Assembly: GCF_004027225.2 (NCBI RefSeq)
Contig: NW_022651106.1
Span: forward strand, 284,876-348,875
Direction of reading: 5' to 3'
Source: Strigops habroptila
Taxonomy: Eukaryota; Chordata; Aves; Psittaciformes; Psittacidae
Length of the DNA: 64,000 nt
In this document: one piece after another, positions 59,481 to 64,000 of the stretch
Layout of the letters: every line of letters starts with the position of its first letter
Position numbering within the stretch: position 1 is the stretch's first letter
Made by a program: the position numbers and the translations under genes
Notes under the pieces: model-generated
What the model was told of the DNA's origin: nothing
Databases searched by the model: none
Seen by the model: only the letters and a program-made list of their open reading frames with translations

Positions 59481-60439
59481 GGAACAGACAGCGATGGGTG
59501 GAGAGATGTGACTGAAGGTACAGAAATGCCAGGTGAGAGCTAGGTGGGAAAGCAGGATGGGTGTCAACAGGAAGGAACAGCCCAAGCCTTTTAACTGTGT
59601 GCCTGGGTCCATCTGGCCTTCAGAGACAGCATCCTCTAAGCACAGCAATGGGTCATAGCAAAACTCAGTCAAACTCAAACTCAAACAGGAATTCAAGGGC
59701 ATCAGGATGAGCTGCTGCTACTTCAGGAACAGTGAAAGAAGAAACAAGATAACACAGGACCACTACTAAATAAAGCAAGAGTACATGCAGGTAGATCTCA
59801 GATAGCCTATCTCCTCTTTGCCTCAGTTCCCACCAGCAAGGTCTCCCAGGCCTTTGTGCTTTGAGGCAGGACTCTGGAAGGGAAAGGGGAACAACAAGCG
59901 CTGGATGGGGATCAAGCCAGGGATTGCTTTGCAAACAACAGACTTACCAATCCATGGAACCAAAGGGGCTGCATCCAAGGTGCTGAGAGAATGTTTTTCA
60001 CCAGAACATGCTGGTCTGTTCTTGTCCCAGGAAGAAAGGCACTGGCCTCTGGGAGGCATCATTTAAAATGCTGTTCTTTAGCTCTAGCTTTGTAAGGGGA
60101 GAATTGTAGAGATAATCTCATGTCCCTTTGATGGCTGGGACCCCAGGAGATTGGAGGCAAGAACGATGAGGAGGGTGGATGCCCCCTGCATAAAGGAGAA
60201 GCTTGGATTTCTGGAGGTCCTCTACGTGACAGGCAACAGGTTGGGTTGGCTTTTGTCACTGAGGATCAGAGGTAGTCGGTAAGAGGGACATTGTGCTCAC
60301 AGTTACAAACTACTTGACCAGCAAGGGGAAACAGAAAAGGTCTTTTGTCAGCACCTGAGGAAGTCTCCAGGTTAATGAGCAGGTTCCTATGGAACTGGAA
60401 TTGCCCCGGCATTCACTGGCCAGGCAAAGCAACAGGGTT
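59481..60439. other. Spacer, nothing recognised
   Basis: No gene, RNA or clear repeat was seen. The ORFs here are short and overlap on both strands. Confidence 0.5.
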
Positions 60440-60610
60440 CAACAGTCTGGAGGGTCTTGGGACAACCTGTTAACAGAGATGCAGGGCAGGCCAACAAGGA
60501 TGATGCTGCCCTGGACCTGATCCTGGCCACCAAGGAAAAGCTGGTCAGGATGTGACCATAAGTGTCAGCCTTGGCTGGTATGAGGATGCAATAGTGGGGT
60601 CTCAGATGCC
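60440..60610 (+). mobile_element. CR1-like fragment (endonuclease end)
   Basis: GATGCTGCCCTGGACCTGAT followed by an AAGCTGGTCAGGATGTG segment resembles the CR1 region between the endonuclease and reverse transcriptase. It contains stop codons. Confidence 0.5.
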
Positions 60611-60640
60611 AAAGGGCATGAGGATGATTTGGTGGTGATT

Positions 60641-60745
60641 CATAGAATCATAAAATAGTTAGGGTTGGAAAGGACCTTAAGATCACCTAGTTCCAACCCG
60701 CCTGCCATGGGCAGGGACACCACACACTTACCCATGTCACCCATA
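60641..60745 (-). mobile_element. CR1 LINE 3' tail fragment
   Basis: TCATAGAATCATAAAATAGTT, GGTTGGAAAGGACCTTAAG and CTGCCATGGGCAGGGACACC are the complement of a CR1 3' end, truncated after about 100 bases. Confidence 0.88.
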
Positions 60746-60888
60746 TCGCTGATGTATTTCTTTTAATCTCTGTTCTCTCTATGCAGTAATGATTTGATGC
60801 ATTGCTCATTTTCCTTTTTTCCCTACTTTTTTCCCTACTTTTGCACCACCATGGACGAAGACACAAGAATCTTTGAGCCACGGGGTGC

Positions 60889-61490
60889 TGTGGGAGACCA
60901 TATCTTAAGCTGACTGTCTCAAAGCTTGTTTGCAGTCCTGGTGAGCTCACTGTGAGATGTACAATTGAGCCAAGCTCAGCTGCTGCGAACAGATAAGGAA
61001 CAAGCAGCCACCTGAAACCAGTCTCGACCAAGGTCAAGGCAGGCACATCGCTGTGGAGGATGTGCCTGGGCATGGGTGAGCCCCAACCTCCCAAGGCATG
61101 TGCAGCCCACAGCAAATGATCAGGCAGTGTTGGCATGCACCCCGCGTGCGCCCCTCGGGACCAGCGTGCCAGGACTGAGAACATGTGCAGGAATGCAGTA
61201 AGACCCTATAAAAGACTGTGTGATCCAACAGCGAGTGGAACCCCCCCCACCAAAGTACATGGAGAGTACAGACCAGCGGGATGCCGCTGGATCCATGGTG
61301 GTGACTATCTCTTGCTGCAACTCTATCCCGACTGCTTGCCAGCTTCCTTCCTTTTTATTTTCTCCCCCTTTCCTATTGCTGTTTTCTTACCACAGTAAAT
61401 AACTACTTTGTTTAGATAAGCAAGCAATAAATCTCTTTGATTAGCGGCACTTGACCTCGTTTGTGTCTTAATCTCTCTCTGGGTATAACA
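60889..61490 (+). mobile_element. Probable solo LTR
   Basis: The segment starts TGTGGGAGACC and ends GGGTATAACA. It holds TATAAAAG at 61207-61214 and AATAAA at 61426-61431, followed by a U5-like T-rich end. No internal retroviral sequence adjoins it. The boundaries are estimates and no target duplication was found. Confidence 0.5.
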
Positions 61491-61949
61491 ACGAATCTCC
61501 CCGGCTTGGGTCCTTCTGGAGCGGACACTCCCACAGCGGAGGGGACAAACCGATGGCAGGAGGGTTCGAGCCCCCATCCCCACTGGGCACAGGGCAGTGG
61601 CTGCAGATGCCAGGAGCCTGGAGCATGTGCTGAGCCCACAGCAAGGCAGAGGGCTGCCCAGAGACCTTTTCTTTTGGGTTGTCCTCTCCGCCCAGGCTCC
61701 ACTGCTGCCCGACTCAACTGCATGTGCCTGGGGTGATACCACAGCCCAATGGCACCCAAAGTGTGAACAGAGCGCAAGAACCACCTCTGCTTAACAGCTT
61801 CTTCCTGCAAAGCAGCAGGGAAAGGGAGGAGGTAAAGGCTTCCTCCCATTTTCCTGCCCGCTCCCCTGACCCAGTCAGAGAAGACACTTTGCAAGGACAG
61901 GGGGATGAAGAAACTACAGAGTCCAAGGTTCATCCAAGGAAGGCAAGTG
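61491..61949. other. Spacer, nothing recognised
   Basis: Complex sequence without a supported feature. Confidence 0.5.
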
Positions 61950-62785
61950 GAGGTGGGCTCGAGAGCTGGGCCAGTGCAAACCTCATGGAGTTCAACAAGG
62001 CCAAGTGCAAGGTCCTGCCCCTAGGTCGGGGAAATCCCAAGCACAACTCCAGGCCTGGCGGAGGCTGGGTTGAGAGCAGCCCTGAGGAGAAGGACTTGGG
62101 GTGTTGATTGATGAGCCAGCATCAATCAACATGAGCCGGCAATGTGCTCTTGCAGCCCAGAAACCATCCACATGCTGCGCATCCAAAGGAGCGTGAGCAG
62201 CAGGTCGAGGGAGGGGATTCTCTCCCTCTGCTGCACTCTGAGGAGATCCCCCCTGCAGTCCTGATCCAGCTCTGGGGCAACAGCACAAGAGGGACGTGGA
62301 GCTCCTGGAGTGAGTCCAGAGGAGAGCACGGTGCTGCTGCAAGGGCTGGAGCAGCTCTGCTCTGGAGCCAGGCTGAGAGAGCTGGGCTGGTTCAGTCTGG
62401 AGAAGAGAAGGCTCCTTAAGGGGAGACCTTCTAACAGTCTTCTAATACCTAAAGGGTGCCTACAAGAAAGCTGGAGAGGGATTTTTTACAAGGTCCTGTA
62501 CTGACAGGGCAAGGGGGAATGGCTTTAAAGTGAAAGAGGGGAGATTTAGATTAGTCATTAGGAAGAAGTTCTTCCCTGTGAGGGTGCTGAGGCGCTGGCA
62601 CAGGGTGGCCAGAGAAGCTGTGGCTGCCCCATCCCTGGCAGTGTTCAAGGCCAGGTTGGACACAGGGGCTTGGAGCAACCTGCTCTAGTGGAAGGTGTCC
62701 CTGCCCGTGGCAGGGGGTTGGAACTGGATGAGCTTTATGGTCTCTTCCACCCCAAATCAGTCTGGGATTCCTCGATTCTCTGATG
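61950..62785 (+). mobile_element. CR1 LINE 3' part, degraded
   Basis: AACCTCATGGAGTTCAACAA, GAGAAGGACTTGGGGTGTTG, CTGGAGAAGAGAAGGCTCC and GTTCAAGGCCAGGTTGGAC follow the CR1 ORF2 end and 3' UTR in order, in the + orientation. Multiple indels break the frame, and the terminal ATTCTNTGAT tail is worn. Confidence 0.88.
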
Positions 62786-63059
62786 TGTGAATGTCGGTCA
62801 CTCTCTACTTGTTGTAGGTGGACGTGACGCCCTGTTCATTGCCCAGGTTGAGCTGTGACCCCTCGCATGCTCCACCTCCGGACAAAAGGCACTGAGGAAG
62901 AACAGCCTGTGAGGGAACTCCCTGAGCCAGCTGGGCAGAGGCTGGTACCCCTGCGGCGACTCCTGGAGCACCCCTGGGTGCCCAGTGGCCAAGGGCACGA
63001 TGCTGCCGCCATCACAAAGCTGTGGCGGTCACTGTGGAGACGCCCATTGTGACAGGGGC

Positions 63060-63185
63060 TCCCCCAGTGAGTGTGGGCTATTTAAGGAGTGAGAGCCCTG
63101 CAGGAACCAGTGCAGAGGAGACCCCTCCCTGGGGAGGCTGCATCTCCCCTGGCTGCCCTGCGCATCCAGGTACGTGTTCTTTGAC
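63060..63185 (+). promoter_or_regulatory. TATA-like element with possible short exon
   Basis: GGGCTATTTAAGGAG (63075-63089) is followed about 90 bases later by CATCCAG|GTACGTG, a good donor. This could be a TATA promoter with a short first exon, or part of an unrecognised repeat. No downstream exon was found. Confidence 0.25.
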
Positions 63186-63234
63186 TTTTCAATCCTACTT
63201 TAGTGTTCGCTTGAAACACGTTGTGGGCAACACG

Positions 63235-63475
63235 CGCAGAAGCCTACGGGGCATTGCGGAAGGCAGGAGGGGTCCCGGTGGGCTCTGGTAAAGGCCAGGC
63301 CAGCGCCGGGCATTGCGGAAGGCTCCAGTGCTCTGCTGGGCTCTGGCAATGCATTCTGGAAGGTGACAAAGGCCCTGGCAGGCGCAGGCACAGCCCAGAA
63401 GCCCACCGGGCATTGCGGAAGGTGGGAAGGAGCTGGTGGGCTCTGGCCACCCCTGCGCAATCCTGACTGGGGCAA
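63235..63475 (+). repeat. Short tandem block, GGGCATTGCGGAAGG type
   Basis: GGGCATTGCGGAAGGY occurs at about 63250, 63308 and 63409, with a variant (GGCAATGCATTCTGGAAGGT) near 63343. TGGGCTCTGG follows most copies. Confidence 0.7.
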
Positions 63476-63705
63476 TGCCCGCGGGAGCCCCTGTGCTCCC
63501 ACAGCAGCAGTGCCAGGACAGGAGCTGTTGCTGGGCCTCCCCTGCCCCTGGCAAGCACTGCCCCAGCCCCAGCAACACTCGGGAGCTGCGCTTCCTCAGC
63601 CAAATAATGCTGCTTCCAGCTCCGTGCCCATCCAAAGAGCCGAGCTCCAGGAGTGCAAACGTCCAGCCCCTGCTGCCACAGCAAAGGGGCCAGGACAGCG
63701 TCAGT

Positions 63706-64000
63706 GTTTAAAGCCAGCTGGGAACTCAGCACCAGCAGCCGCTCGCTCAGCGCCCGGGTGGGATGGGGAGGAGGATGGGAACAATGTAAAACCCGTGGGT
63801 GGAGAAGAGAACAGGTCAGGAACTGAAATCAACTACAGTGTAATATTATTTTTAATAAAAATAATGGCAACAACAAGGGGAGAGAGATGGAACCAAAAGG
63901 GGAAAGAAAACACCAATAGCCAGCAGTGATGCCCAATACAACTGCTCAGCACCTGCTGTGCGACAACCAGCCCGACGTGAGCAGTGACCCTTTCCTTCTG
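63706..64000 (-). mobile_element. Second ERVK-like LTR fragment, cut by window end
   Basis: AACTCAGCACCAGCAGCCGC, GGATGGGGAGGAGGATGGGA and CAGCCCGACGTGAGCAGTGA match the order of motifs in the 56145-56718 LTR (AACTCAGAACCACACAGCCG, GGGATGGGGAGGAGAATGGG, CAGCCCGACCCGAGCAGTGA). It is clearly diverged and in the same orientation. Confidence 0.75.

Overview
The window looks like bird nuclear DNA from a very GC-rich, gene-dense small chromosome. The evidence is four vertebrate genes with GT-AG introns, CR1 LINE copies ending in the avian ATTCTATGAT-type tail, and ERVK-like LTRs of a bird type. The gene order SUPT16H, HNRNPC, OSGEP, TTC5 (all on the + strand) gathers genes that lie close together on human 14q11.2. 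I place the organism as a bird by inference and cannot name the species.

Layout. 1-17.3 kb: the 3' two thirds of SUPT16H (FACT subunit SPT16), 19 coding exons up to the stop at 15439. 18.9-33.4 kb: HNRNPC, with a CCAAT-rich CpG promoter, noncoding 5' exon candidates and seven coding exons giving a 292-residue C1 form. 35.9-37.2 kb: the last four exons of OSGEP; its 5' exons are not visible and a run of 496 N (35098-35593) lies just upstream. 40.1-48.6 kb: TTC5 in ten recognised exons, with one apparent frameshift in a G run. 48.5-50.1 kb: an array of GCCGCCATCTTG (YY1-like) motifs, followed by an ETS/CRE promoter-like element with no recognised gene. From about 51.49 kb the DNA changes abruptly to moderate GC with interspersed repeats: a decayed gag-pro retroviral element on the - strand (52.8-56.7 kb), CR1 fragments, a probable solo LTR and another LTR fragment at the window end.

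The most unusual property is that nearly every intron and spacer in the first 51 kb is a minisatellite, usually one private to that intron. Most long ORFs are translations of these arrays. Within this background HNRNPC stands out. One exon lies between two long arrays that are reverse complements of each other. Fragments of that exon have been amplified in the next intron. An earlier exon head has been duplicated 117 bp upstream in the same splice phase, creating a possible in-frame alternative 3' splice site.

The genes serve chromatin transcription (SPT16), nuclear RNA packaging (hnRNP C), tRNA t6A modification (OSGEP) and stress-responsive p300 cofactor/tubulin mRNA control (TTC5). I see housekeeping neighbours and no operon-like system. 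Exon boundaries were set by reading frame, GT/AG sites and comparison with remembered vertebrate proteins, not by alignment software.
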